64,000 bases of DNA. Origin: Sediminihaliea albiluteola. Lineage in GTDB: Bacteria; Pseudomonadota; Gammaproteobacteria; Pseudomonadales; Halieaceae. Below the pieces are notes generated by a model that was given only the letters and a program-made list of their open reading frames with translations, did no database searches and had not been told where the DNA came from. Shown piece after piece: positions 1-8,430 of this stretch; within the stretch, counting starts at the first letter, position 1; the number at the start of each line of letters is the position of its first letter. The stretch lies in assembly GCF_014077625.1 (NCBI RefSeq), contig NZ_JACFXU010000011.1, positions 1 through 64,000 on the forward strand, given 5' to 3'. The position numbers were made by a program, and so were the translations under genes.

Positions 1-510
1 GGCAACGTGCGCTACCAGCTCAAGACGCCGTACCGGGACGGCACCACGCACGTCATTTTCGAACCATTGGATTTCATTGCAAGGCTGGCCGCCCTGGTAC
101 CGAAGCCCAGAGTCAACCTAACCCGCTTCCACGGGGTGTTCGCACCCAACAGTCGGCACCGGGCGTTGGTCACGCCGGCAAAACGGGGCAGGGGCAACAA
201 GGTCAGGGTGGCTGATGAACCGGCAACACCAGCACAACGGCGAGCGTCGATGACATGGGCGCAACGGCTCAAGCGTGTTTTCAATATCGACATCGAGACC
301 TGCAGCGGCTGCGGCGGCGCCATGAAAGTCATCGCCTGCATTGAAGACCCTATAGTGAGATCCGCCGTGCTGGTTGTCGGAAAAGGAGCCGCTAGTGGGA
401 AAGAGGAGGGTAAATTTTCAGCGTTGCTGGCTCCCCGTCAGCCGGATTGGGTTGCATCGCAGGGGTGTCGAAAGAGTCAACTGCGGTCCAAAGCTGTTGG
501 ACTTGGGTGA
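1..510 (+). pseudogene. IS91-family transposase, C-terminal fragment
   Basis: The reading frame is open from the window edge, so the 5' part lies outside. Residues such as FHGVFAPNSRHR, TPAKRGRG and the stretch ending RVFNIDIETCSGCGG are typical of the C-terminal part of Y2-type IS91 transposases, which move by rolling-circle replication. Recognisable similarity ends near position 355 (after IACIEDPI). The remaining 50 codons do not look like the family tail, so the gene appears broken there. The fragment lies immediately left of the p-cresol genes on the same strand, a plausible relic of the transfer that brought them in. Whether an intact transposase existed upstream cannot be seen. Confidence 0.75.
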
Positions 511-588
511 AAAGGGCGTTTATTCTTCCTATACGTCCACTGCCATGGTCCAGCTCCACGATTGCTGTCATCCAACCGGAGAACCGAT

Positions 589-1677
589 ATGAAGATTCAA
601 GCAGCCGTAACCCGCGCCCAAGGGGAGGAGTTCGCCCTTGAGGAAGTGTCTCTGTCAGCACCAAAAGCGAATGAGGTTTTGATCAAGGTTGTGGCCACAG
701 GTGTCTGTCATACCGACGCCGTCGCTCGGGATTTGGGCATCTCGCCCTATCCAATCGTGTTGGGGCATGAAGGCTCAGGTGTTGTCGAACAGATCGGCGA
801 GAACGTTACCAGTCTTGCACCCGGCGATCATGTGGTGATGTCTTTTGCCCATTGCGGACAATGTGAAAACTGCCTCACCGGGCATCCAACGGTCTGCTCG
901 CGGTTCAACGAACTCAACTTCGGTGGACGGATGGAAGATGACACTTATCGTTTACACCAGGGCGATACGGAACTGGGGACTTTCTTCGGCCAGTCTTCCT
1001 TCGGCACTTACGTGGTGGCTCATGAACGCAACGTAGTGAAAGTCGACAAAGATGTGGATCTGGCTTTGCTGGGCCCACTGGGTTGCGGTATCCAGACGGG
1101 TGCCGGCACGGTACTCAATCGCTTGAAGCCGGCGTTCGGTACGTCCATTGCCATCTACGGCTGTGGTGCCGTGGGTCTCAGCGCAATCATGGCGGCCAGG
1201 ATCGCCGGATGTCAGCAGATTTTCGCCATTGATGTACACGATAGCCGTCTGCAGTTGGCCAAAGAGCTTGGCGCAACCCATGCGCTGAACGGTAAGCAGG
1301 TGGATGTAGTCAAAGAGATCCGCGACGCCTCGGGTGGCGGCACTCATTACGCGGTGGAGAGCACTGGTGTCCCGCCGGTAGTACGCCAGTGCCTTCATGC
1401 GCTGCGCCCATTGGGACAAGCCGCCATCGTTGGCGTAACGCCGGAAATGAATATCGACGTTCATAACGATCTGATGGCTGAAGGCAAGAGCATGATCGGT
1501 GTGATCGAAGGTGATTCCGTCCCGCGGGTATTCATTCCCAAGCTGGTGGAATTTTATAAGGCAGGGAAATTCCCCTTTGATAAATTGGTCAAATTCTACA
1601 ACTTCGATCAGATAAACCAGGCCTTTGAAGATTCCGCCAACGGAAGTGCCGTCAAACCCATCCTCAAGCTGGCCTGA
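589..1677 (+). CDS. Zinc-dependent NAD alcohol dehydrogenase, benzyl/aryl-alcohol type
   Basis: 362-residue medium-chain dehydrogenase. The ATG at 589 is preferred over an upstream in-frame start at 562 because GGAG (578-581) lies 7 bases before it. Catalytic zinc ligands are Cys40, His60/Glu61 and Cys166. The structural zinc lobe has Cys89, Cys92, Cys95 and Cys103. The Rossmann motif GCGAVG is at 191-196 with Asp215 ending the second strand, which favours NAD over NADP. The order resembles XylB/AreB-type aryl-alcohol dehydrogenases. Next to the p-cresol operon, oxidation of 4-hydroxybenzyl alcohol to 4-hydroxybenzaldehyde is the natural guess. PchF can also carry out that step, so this enzyme may be auxiliary. 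Exact substrate is inferred. Confidence 0.85.
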   Translation: MKIQAAVTRAQGEEFALEEVSLSAPKANEVLIKVVATGVCHTDAVARDLGISPYPIVLGHEGSGVVEQIGENVTSLAPGDHVVMSFAHCGQCENCLTGHPTVCSRFNELNFGGRMEDDTYRLHQGDTELGTFFGQSSFGTYVVAHERNVVKVDKDVDLALLGPLGCGIQTGAGTVLNRLKPAFGTSIAIYGCGAVGLSAIMAARIAGCQQIFAIDVHDSRLQLAKELGATHALNGKQVDVVKEIRDASGGGTHYAVESTGVPPVVRQCLHALRPLGQAAIVGVTPEMNIDVHNDLMAEGKSMIGVIEGDSVPRVFIPKLVEFYKAGKFPFDKLVKFYNFDQINQAFEDSANGSAVKPILKLA

Positions 1678-1705
1678 GGTTGCTGTCAGTCAGGGCAGCA
1701 ATATT

Positions 1706-1739
1706 GAGCGGTTTGCTTCTCCGGGAGCACGAACCGCTC
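1706..1739. other. Inverted repeat between adh and pchA
   Basis: Perfect 8-bp arms GAGCGGTT (1706-1713) and AACCGCTC (1732-1739) enclose an 18-base loop holding a smaller CTCC/GGAG pairing. It lies 28 bp after the alcohol dehydrogenase stop in a 265-bp gap before pchA. There is no U-tract, so it may be a weak terminator, an mRNA-stability structure or an operator. Confidence 0.4.
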
Positions 1740-1942
1740 CGGATCCTGACCAATCTTATTTCAAAGTCACGGATTGGCTGGAGCCGGACTTGTCACCCAT
1801 TCTCATAAGTTGCGTCAAATCTGGCGTGTGAAACGTTATTAGAAAGCGATGATAAAGCCCTGCGCGTTCGAGAATCGGCTGGGCTCGCGCTGGCCTCTGC
1901 TTCCGCCACTGCGAACAACATAAGTTAATAGAGAGAAGTGTC

Positions 1943-3415
1943 ATGAGTACTAAACCCGTCTATCAAAATCTTGAATTGCAGCCCATTGCTGGTCAGTGGC
2001 GGCTGGGAAGCGCCCAACGTCATCTGGAGGTCACTGACCCCTTCACCGGCGAAAGCCTCCTTAGGCTGCCCATGGCGAGCCGTGAGGATCTGGACGAGGC
2101 CTACCGTGCGGCCGAGAAGGCTCAGGTTGATTGGGCCGCGATGGGACCGGCGGCCCGTGGCAATATCCTGCGCCGGGCCGTGGAAATCTTCGATGAACGC
2201 AAAGACGAAATCATTGACTGGCTGATTCGTGAATCCGGTAGCACGCGCATCAAGGCCAATATCGAATGGGGTTCCGCCCGCGGCATTACGCTGGAATCTG
2301 CCAGCTTGGCGGCGCGCGTCCACGGCCGCATTCTGCCCTCGGATGTGCCCGGTAAAGAAAGTCGTGTCCATCGCGGCCCGCTAGGTGTGGTCGGCGTTAT
2401 CAGCCCCTGGAATTTCCCCCTGCATCTGAGTGCCCGTTCAGTGTCGCCGGCTCTCGCGCTCGGTAATGCCGTGGTGGTCAAACCGGCCAGCGACACCCCA
2501 ATCACAGGCGGCTTGCTGTTGGCGCGCATCTTTGAAGAAGCCGGACTTCCAGCGGGCTTGCTGAGTGTCTTGGTTGGCGCCGGCTCCGAGATCGGCGACG
2601 CCTTTGTCGAACACCCGGTGCCCTCCTTCATTTCTTTCACCGGTTCCACGGAGGTCGGCCGCAACATTGGCCGTATTGCCAGCGGCGGTGAACACCTCAA
2701 ACGCGTCGCGCTGGAACTGGGCGGCAACAGCCCGTTTGTGGTGCTCGCCGATGCGGATGTTGAAGCCGCGGTGAACGCGGCGGTGTTTGGCAAGTTCTTG
2801 CATCAGGGACAGATCTGCATGGCCATCAACCGCATTATTGTAGAAGCGCCCTTGCTGGACGAATTCACGGAGCGCTTCGTGGAGCGTGTCAAAGGTTTGG
2901 CGTATGGCGACCCGAGCAAGGCCGAAACGGTGGTCGGTCCGGTGATCAATGCCAAGCAAATTGCCGGTCTTAAAAACAAGATCAGCCAGGCACAACAGGA
3001 AGGAGCCGTTTTACTCGTCGGCGGCGATACCCAAGGCAACGTCATGCCGCCGCACGTATTCGGCAAGGTGACCGATGACATGGAAATCGCACGCGAGGAG
3101 ATCTTCGGTCCGTTGGTGGGCATTCAAAGCGCCCGCGATGCGGAGCATGCCCTGGAGCTGGCCAACAGCAGCGAGTACGGATTATCCAGCGCCGTGTTCA
3201 CCCGCGACGCCGCCCGCGGCGTAGAGTTTGCGCAACGGATTCGCGCGGGTATGACTCACGTTAACGACATGCCGGTGAACGACGAACCGAACGCGCCCTT
3301 TGGCGGTGAGAAAAACTCCGGCCTTGGCCGCTTCAACGGCGACTGGGCCATTGAGGAATTTACGACGGATCATTGGATCACTGTGCAGCATGCGCCACGT
3401 GGCTATCCATTCTGA
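1943..3415 (+). CDS. pchA: 4-Hydroxybenzaldehyde dehydrogenase (PchA-like)
   Basis: 490-residue NAD(P)-dependent aldehyde dehydrogenase. Visible catalytic features are Asn157 in SPWNFPL, the cofactor motif FTGSTEVG (232-239), general base Glu258 in ALELGG and nucleophile Cys292 in GQICMA. Length is normal for the family. It is the first gene of the order aldehyde dehydrogenase - cytochrome c - unknown - flavocytochrome subunit, which matches the Pseudomonas pchACXF operon. It should therefore oxidise 4-hydroxybenzaldehyde to 4-hydroxybenzoate. A close paralogue lies at 43716-45182 in this window. Substrate is inferred from context; family membership is firm. Confidence 0.88.
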   Translation: MSTKPVYQNLELQPIAGQWRLGSAQRHLEVTDPFTGESLLRLPMASREDLDEAYRAAEKAQVDWAAMGPAARGNILRRAVEIFDERKDEIIDWLIRESGSTRIKANIEWGSARGITLESASLAARVHGRILPSDVPGKESRVHRGPLGVVGVISPWNFPLHLSARSVSPALALGNAVVVKPASDTPITGGLLLARIFEEAGLPAGLLSVLVGAGSEIGDAFVEHPVPSFISFTGSTEVGRNIGRIASGGEHLKRVALELGGNSPFVVLADADVEAAVNAAVFGKFLHQGQICMAINRIIVEAPLLDEFTERFVERVKGLAYGDPSKAETVVGPVINAKQIAGLKNKISQAQQEGAVLLVGGDTQGNVMPPHVFGKVTDDMEIAREEIFGPLVGIQSARDAEHALELANSSEYGLSSAVFTRDAARGVEFAQRIRAGMTHVNDMPVNDEPNAPFGGEKNSGLGRFNGDWAIEEFTTDHWITVQHAPRGYPF

Positions 3416-3513
3416 TGAAGCGTCCTAATGAATTTTTTATGTACCCGTGGGGATGCAGGATTCCGGCACATGCTTTTTGATGTTCGCCGATCCACTTACT
3501 TGGAGAATTAAAA

Positions 3514-3876
3514 ATGTCTTACCCCTTGAGCGGCAACACTGCAAAGCGGATGCTGATAGCGAGCATCTTCCCCTTTGCGTTATTGGCGGCATCGGCGCAG
3601 GCCCAAAACACAGATCACGATAAAGGCCCGTGGCAAAGTCGATGGAGCAGCGGCGAAGAACTGTACGAAAAAGTCTGTAGCCAATGTCACGATCCCAAGG
3701 TTGGCGTGGGTACGGCGATCCAGGGTCGCGTGCTGCCGGTCGAGTATGTGAAGTTCATCGTCCGCAATGGCTTCAACGCCATGCCGTCTTTCCAGGCCTC
3801 TTATATCGACGATGAATCCATCGCCATGGTGGCGGAATACCTGTCGAGCCTGCCCGCTCCGGCAGCTCAGCCTTGA
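3514..3876 (+). CDS. pchC: p-Cresol methylhydroxylase cytochrome c subunit
   Basis: 120-residue secreted monohaem cytochrome c. A Sec signal peptide spans about residues 1-30 (FPFALLAASAQA). The haem motif CSQCH has Cys55, Cys58 and His59, and Met90 in NAMPSF is the likely sixth ligand. GGAG precedes the ATG. In the known enzyme this subunit takes electrons from the FAD of PchF and passes them on in the periplasm. It is placed between pchA and pchX, as in Pseudomonas. The stop codon overlaps the ribosome binding site of the next gene. Confidence 0.88.
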   Translation: MSYPLSGNTAKRMLIASIFPFALLAASAQAQNTDHDKGPWQSRWSSGEELYEKVCSQCHDPKVGVGTAIQGRVLPVEYVKFIVRNGFNAMPSFQASYIDDESIAMVAEYLSSLPAPAAQP

Positions 3877-3886
3877 GGAATCTGTC

Positions 3887-4576
3887 ATGAGTGTAAATCG
3901 TCGTTCCGTGCTTAAAGGTATGGCTCTGACCAGTATCGCGGGTGTGACCGCGACGGGCTTGGGAAGCGCGCTTGCCGCCGGGCCCGCCTCCACCGTAACG
4001 GCTCAGCCGCTACTGGCTCTGGTCAACGAAGGCCCAGCCGAATCGCTTTTCCTGTATGGCGCCATGGCTGCCAGGGATTCGCAATCCCAGCTGCAGGTAC
4101 AAAGAGTCGACCGCGATCCTGGCTTCATGCTGGAGTTTGAACGGGAGCTGCGCCGTGGTGTGCCAATGAACGTCATCGGCCTGCTGGATAACGCCTCGGC
4201 AGCCCTGGTGCTGGATATGGCCCGCAGTGGCGGCGCACGTATTCAGTGGCTCGGTCAGCACAGCGCCGACGCCGGCTTCAGCCGCCATCACCTGCTCAGG
4301 ACTGAGATTGCTGAAGGTTGCGCGCAACAGCTCAGCCATCAGCTGCAGGCCTGCGGAGCAGGCTTTAGCGTGACCGAGGAGCGCCAGAATAGCGCCGTGA
4401 CCTCTCGTCAATTAGTGGCGTCTTCCAACCAGACCAGTCACTCCGCGCAATGGGCCAGCAGCATTGGTTATTTGCTGGCTTCTCTCGGCGCGCCGACAAC
4501 GCTGAACATCCCGGCGTCACCCAACACGAGCTTGCCCGTCACCGGCAGCTTCGTTTCTTTCTCGATCAAGGCCTGA
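3887..4576 (+). CDS. pchX: PchX, conserved unknown protein of the p-cresol operon
   Basis: 229 residues from the ATG at 3887. The binding site GAGGA overlaps the pchC stop codon, so pchC and pchX are translationally close-coupled. A reading frame starting at 3767 would overlap pchC and is rejected. The N-terminus has NRRSVLKG followed by a hydrophobic stretch and an Ala-rich site near residue 27 (GSALAAG), resembling a twin-arginine export signal. No catalytic motif or cofactor site is recognised in the mature part. Identification as PchX rests on its position between pchC and pchF. Roles such as assembly or flavinylation of the flavocytochrome are guesses. Confidence 0.7.
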   Translation: MSVNRRSVLKGMALTSIAGVTATGLGSALAAGPASTVTAQPLLALVNEGPAESLFLYGAMAARDSQSQLQVQRVDRDPGFMLEFERELRRGVPMNVIGLLDNASAALVLDMARSGGARIQWLGQHSADAGFSRHHLLRTEIAEGCAQQLSHQLQACGAGFSVTEERQNSAVTSRQLVASSNQTSHSAQWASSIGYLLASLGAPTTLNIPASPNTSLPVTGSFVSFSIKA

Positions 4577-4589
4577 AGGAGTTTGAGCA

Positions 4590-6161
4590 ATGGCTGAACA
4601 AAATAATGCGGTACTGCCTAAAGGCGTGGTCCAGCAAGAATTCAACAAGGCTGTCGAGAAGTTTCGAACCTTGCTGGGAGAAGACAACGTACTGGTCAAC
4701 GCTGACCAATTAGTGCCTTACAACAAAATCATGATGTCCGCCGAGAATGCAGACCATGCGCCTTCGGCGGCGCTGACCGCGACCACCGTTGAGCAGATAC
4801 AGGGCATCCTCAAAGTCTGTAACGAGCACAAGATCCCCATCTGGACCATCTCCACCGGCCGCAACTTCGGTTACGGTTCCGCGGCGCCGGTTCAGCGCGG
4901 CCAAGTCATTCTCGACCTGAAGAAGATGAACAAGATCCTCGAGATCGACCCGGTGATGTGCTACGCGCTGGTGGAGCCAGGCGTAACCTACGGACAGCTC
5001 TACGATTACATTGAAGAAAATAACCTGCCGCTCATGCTGTCATTCTCCGCGCCGTCCGCCATCGCTGGACCTCTGGGCAACACCATGGACCGCGGCGTGG
5101 GCTACACCCCTTACGGCGAGCATTTCATGATGCAGTGCGGCATGGAAGTGGTGATGGCCAACGGTGACGTCTACCGCACCGGCATGGGCGGAGTAGAAGG
5201 CAGCAACACCTGGCAAATCTTCAAGTGGGGTTATGGCCCTACTCTTGATGGCATGTTCACTCAGGCCAACTACGGCATTACCACCAAGATGGGTTTTTGG
5301 CTGATGCCGAAGCCACCCGTCTACAAGCCCTTCGAAGTGATCTTTGAGAACGAAGACGACATCACCGAGATCGTGGAAATGCTGCGTCCGCTGCGCATCT
5401 CAGGGACCATTCCCAACTCAGTAGTGGTTGCCAACATTCTATGGGAAGCCGGCAGCGGCAACGTGCGTCGCTCTGACTACACCACTGAGCCGGGCCATAC
5501 CCCTGATTCGGTCCTGAAGAAAATACAGAAAGACACCGGCATGGGTGCGTGGAACCTCTACGCCGCTCTCTACGGCACCAAGGAACAGGTAGACGTGAAC
5601 TGGAAGATCGTCACCGATGCTTTCAAGAAACTCGGCAAAGGCCGTATCGTCACGCAAGAAGAAGCCGGTGATACGCAACCGTTCAAATATCGCGCTGAGC
5701 TGATGTCCGGTGTGCCCAACCTGCAGGAATTTGGCCTGTACAACTGGCGTGGCGGCGGTGGCTCCATGTGGTTCGCGCCAGTGAGCGCGGCCCGCGGCGA
5801 CGAATGCAAGAAGCAGGCACGGCTGGCCAAACGCATCCTGCACAAATACGGCCTGGACTATGTGGCTGAGTTCATTGTTGCCCCGCGCGACATGCACCAC
5901 GTCATCGACGTTCTGTACGATCGCAGTAATGCGGAGGAGAAAAAACGCGCGGATGAATGTTTCGGCGAACTGCTGGACGAGTTCGAAAAGGAAGGTTACG
6001 CCGTGTACCGCGTCAACACGCGCTTTCAGGAACGCGTCGCTCGCAGCTACGGACCGGTCAAGCGCGACCTGGAGCATGCGATTAAACGCGCTCTGGATCC
6101 GAACAATATTCTGGCTCCAGGCCGTTCCGGTATTGACCTCGATACCTATAAAAAAGTCTGA
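4590..6161 (+). CDS. pchF: p-Cresol methylhydroxylase flavoprotein subunit
   Basis: 523-residue flavoprotein of the vanillyl-alcohol oxidase/PCMH family. It oxidises p-cresol to 4-hydroxybenzyl alcohol and then to 4-hydroxybenzaldehyde using water as oxygen source and PchC as acceptor. Residues described for the Pseudomonas putida enzyme occur at identical numbers: Tyr95, Glu380, Tyr384 (covalent FAD attachment), Trp394, Glu427, Asp440, Tyr473 and Arg474. The FAD-binding stretch includes the STGRNFGYGSAAP region (88-100) and the PLGNTMDRGVGYTPYG region (161-176). The C-terminus has the usual LDPNNILAPGRSG. Tyr rather than His at the flavin attachment site argues for PCMH and against vanillyl-alcohol oxidase; eugenol hydroxylase is the closest alternative. 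Confidence 0.93.
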   Translation: MAEQNNAVLPKGVVQQEFNKAVEKFRTLLGEDNVLVNADQLVPYNKIMMSAENADHAPSAALTATTVEQIQGILKVCNEHKIPIWTISTGRNFGYGSAAPVQRGQVILDLKKMNKILEIDPVMCYALVEPGVTYGQLYDYIEENNLPLMLSFSAPSAIAGPLGNTMDRGVGYTPYGEHFMMQCGMEVVMANGDVYRTGMGGVEGSNTWQIFKWGYGPTLDGMFTQANYGITTKMGFWLMPKPPVYKPFEVIFENEDDITEIVEMLRPLRISGTIPNSVVVANILWEAGSGNVRRSDYTTEPGHTPDSVLKKIQKDTGMGAWNLYAALYGTKEQVDVNWKIVTDAFKKLGKGRIVTQEEAGDTQPFKYRAELMSGVPNLQEFGLYNWRGGGGSMWFAPVSAARGDECKKQARLAKRILHKYGLDYVAEFIVAPRDMHHVIDVLYDRSNAEEKKRADECFGELLDEFEKEGYAVYRVNTRFQERVARSYGPVKRDLEHAIKRALDPNNILAPGRSGIDLDTYKKV

Positions 6162-6199
6162 CTGGACGCTAAGCAACTGGACATTGAATTTACATTACA

Positions 6200-6221
6200 A
6201 GGGTGGTCTGCTGACCGCCCT
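6200..6221 (+). terminator. Hairpin after pchF
   Basis: AGGGTGGTC (6200-6208), loop TGCT, GACCGCCCT (6213-6221): a 9-bp stem with one G-U pair, 38 bp past the pchF stop. No U-run follows, so termination is likely but not certain. Confidence 0.5.
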
Positions 6222-6554
6222 ACCCCATTTCCCCCACCCGCCAATTATTATCAAATCTCATACGCTCTCTCTATGCTTAACCTAAGCGTGTGACCTCAGG
6301 ATCAAATACTCTCGCCGACATAAAAACCAGAACGTTAAATGTTTTCACACCACAACAAATCGTCATTCAAAAGCGAGTCGCTACCAATTCATAAACCTTG
6401 CTGAAGTTTTTTTGAGCATCAATGCACACGGAGATCTTCAGTGATTTTTAATGCTGTTAGGTTTTTTCAGCTCGCCGGTAAGACCAGCGCGATTACTGAA
6501 GCAACCGCAAGAAATTTTAATGATCCTTGGAAAGGATGCATCGGAATGATGTGA
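6222..6554. other. Low-G+C stretch without a recognised gene
   Basis: This follows the p-cresol operon and is noticeably richer in A+T than the operon. No start codon with a convincing binding site opens a frame of useful length, and no inverted terminal repeats or direct repeats were found. It probably holds the right boundary of the transferred segment. Confidence 0.4.
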
Positions 6555-6737
6555 AACAGTGGCTCCACGGGTGACTACAGTGGGGATTCATCGGGCAACG
6601 CGGGCGAGATCGTGACTGGCAACAGCGGGTCGATTCGCTCTCCTGTCGATACCACGCATGCACCGACCGTGGTTGAGCAGCCCCCGCCCACTGTGATCGA
6701 GCAGCCCGCGCCGGTGATCGTGCAGAGCCCGCAGTAA
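6555..6737 (+). pseudogene. Orphan 3' gene remnant encoding a Pro/Val/Glu-rich tail
   Basis: A 60-codon open stretch begins right after a stop codon at 6552-6554 and has no usable start with a binding site. It encodes a Gly/Ser-rich segment followed by two imperfect repeats of the type TVVEQPPP/TVIEQPAP, ending VQSPQ. Base composition is richer in G+C than the sequence to its left. The stop codon overlaps the start of the next small frame (TAATG), as in a tightly packed operon. It looks like the 3' end of a gene cut by recombination. Family not recognised. Confidence 0.45.
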
Positions 6738-6886
6738 TGCTCAAGGAGATCATCAGGGCGAACGTGCCGATCCTGGTGGGGGTCGCCTTGAGCCTCCTGG
6801 CGTTCTTTGCCGCCTGGAACTGGATCAGCTCTAAGACAGAGCCTGCCTGCGGATCGAGTGGGAAAAGCGATGGAGTTTCTTATTAA
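6737..6886 (+). pseudogene. Truncated small membrane protein
   Basis: 49 codons start in a TAATG overlap with the preceding remnant. The product has a short basic start (MLKEIIRANV) and one membrane segment at about residues 11-30 (PILVGVALSLLAFFAAWNWI), the layout of a bitopic inner-membrane protein. After residue 35 the frame runs into the methyltransferase fragment at about 6850-6880 and stops. The natural C-terminus is therefore probably lost. Packed, coupled small membrane genes are common in conjugative and phage modules, but the family was not recognised. Confidence 0.4.
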
Positions 6887-8420
6887 CTCATATGATCTCA
6901 CCCATAGCACGCTAATGACTCGCGTCATATTCAAGGGGGGAGGAAAAAAGCCGGTTTTGACTGGATACCAATCAGGGACTTTATATATCTCATCGTTGCC
7001 GGTAGAAAAAAACATATTTCAGGGCATTTTGAAGCAGAAGCTACCAATAATTTTAAGCTCATTAAGAAATATCGGGGTACATCAAGTTATATTAACCGGC
7101 AGTGCAACGAAGATATGTTCTGAAGATGAGGTGGTTGATTATATTTTTATCGATCCGCCGTTCGGGGCGAATATCATGTACTCAGAACTTAATTTTCTTT
7201 CTGAGTCGTGGGCTCGTGTTTTTACAAATGAAGAGCCTGAAGCTATTGAGAACAGCGTAAAAAATAAAACTCTATCAGACTACCGATTATTAATGGGGCT
7301 TTGCTTTAAAGAGGCTTATCGCGTCCTCAAAAAGGGGCGCTGGATGACAGTCGAGTTTTCCAATACAAAGGCATCTGTATGGAACAGCATACAAGCAGCT
7401 TTGACTGAGGCAGGTTTCATTGTGGCGAATGTATCTGCTCTCGATAAGAAGCAGGGCAGCTTTAAGGCTGTAACGACCCCTACAGCGGTCAAACAAGACC
7501 TTGTCATTTCGGCATACAAACCCAATGGCGGCTTTGAAGAGCGCTTCCAAAAAGAGGCGCAAACTGAAGAAGGCGTCTGGGATTTTGTTCGCACGCACCT
7601 GAAGTATCTGCCGGTCACCAAGCGTCAGGGGCCATTGATGCTTTTCGTTCCCGAGCGCGATCCGCGCATCCTGTTCGACCAGATGATTGCGTTCTACGTC
7701 CGCAAGGGTTACCCCGTGCCGATCTCCAGCCATGAGTTCCAGATTGGGCTGTCGCAGCGTTTCATCGAGCGCGACGGCATGTACTTCCTGCCAGATCAGG
7801 TGGCCGAATACGACCGCAAGAAAATGACCTCGGGCGAACTCAAGCAGATGGCCATGTTCGTCTCCGACGAGGCGTCCGCCATCCAATGGCTCCGTCAGCT
7901 CATCAAGGAAAAGCCGCAGACTTTCTCCGACATCAACCCGCAGTTCATGCAGCAGCTCGGCGGCTGGAGCAAGAACGAGGCCCAGCTCGACCTGCGCGAT
8001 CTGCTGAATCAGAACTTCCTCTGCTACGACGGCAAAGGACCGGTGCCCGAACAGATCCATGCCTACCTCTCCACCAACTGGAAAGAGCTGCGCAACCTGC
8101 CCAAGGATGATCCGACCCTGGTCGCCAAAGCCCGCGACCGCTGGTACGTGCCCGATCCCAACAAGGCGGGCGACCTGGAGAAGCTGCGCGAGAAGGCGCT
8201 GCTCAAAGAGTTCGATGAGTACAAAGCGGCGAAAAAGAAACTCAAGGTCTTCCGCATAGAGGCTGTCCGCGCCGGATTCAAGAAAGCCTGGCAGGAGCGT
8301 GATTACGCCGTCATCGTCGCCGTGGCCGTGGCCGACAAGATCCCCAACAACGTCCTGGAAGAAGATCCCAAACTGCTCATGTGGTACGACCAGGCGGTAA
8401 CTCGCATGGCTGATGAATAG
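6870..8420 (+). pseudogene. C-terminal part of a large defence-type DNA methyltransferase
   Basis: 516 codons from the ATG at 6870. The product begins in mid-domain with NSYDLTHSTLMTRVIF and LTGYQSGTLYISSLPVE, then the methyltransferase motif IV DPPFGANIMYSELNFLSE at about residues 95-112. This matches the inner and C-terminal part of roughly 1000-residue DNA methylases found in phage-defence loci. The N-terminal region with the target-recognition and other catalytic parts is missing. DPPF instead of DPPY is seen in this group. From about residue 215 the DNA changes abruptly to G+C-rich coding with different codon choice. An N6-adenine or N4-cytosine target is expected for the family. The fragment is unlikely to be active alone. 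Confidence 0.7.
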
Positions 8421-8430
8421 GGCGGCTTCA

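Noticed and set aside
1678..1942. Sigma-54 promoter before pchA, as expected for PchR/DmpR-type control
   Set aside because: TGGC...TTGC-like elements with the required spacing were not found here or before the alcohol dehydrogenase; near matches at 1770-1800 and 1885-1905 have wrong spacing.
2122..2793. Long minus-strand frame inside pchA (223 codons)
   Set aside because: It mirrors the G+C-rich coding frame of pchA, has no binding site and no recognisable protein features. A similar antisense frame in the paralogue at 44129-44440 has the same cause.
5439..6176. Minus-strand frame of 245 codons opposite pchF
   Set aside because: Lies entirely over a well-supported enzyme gene with conserved residues on the other strand; no family match seen.
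7290..8060. Minus-strand frame of 256 codons opposite the methyltransferase
   Set aside because: Antisense to a recognisable methyltransferase region; Leu/His-rich composition typical of a shadow frame.
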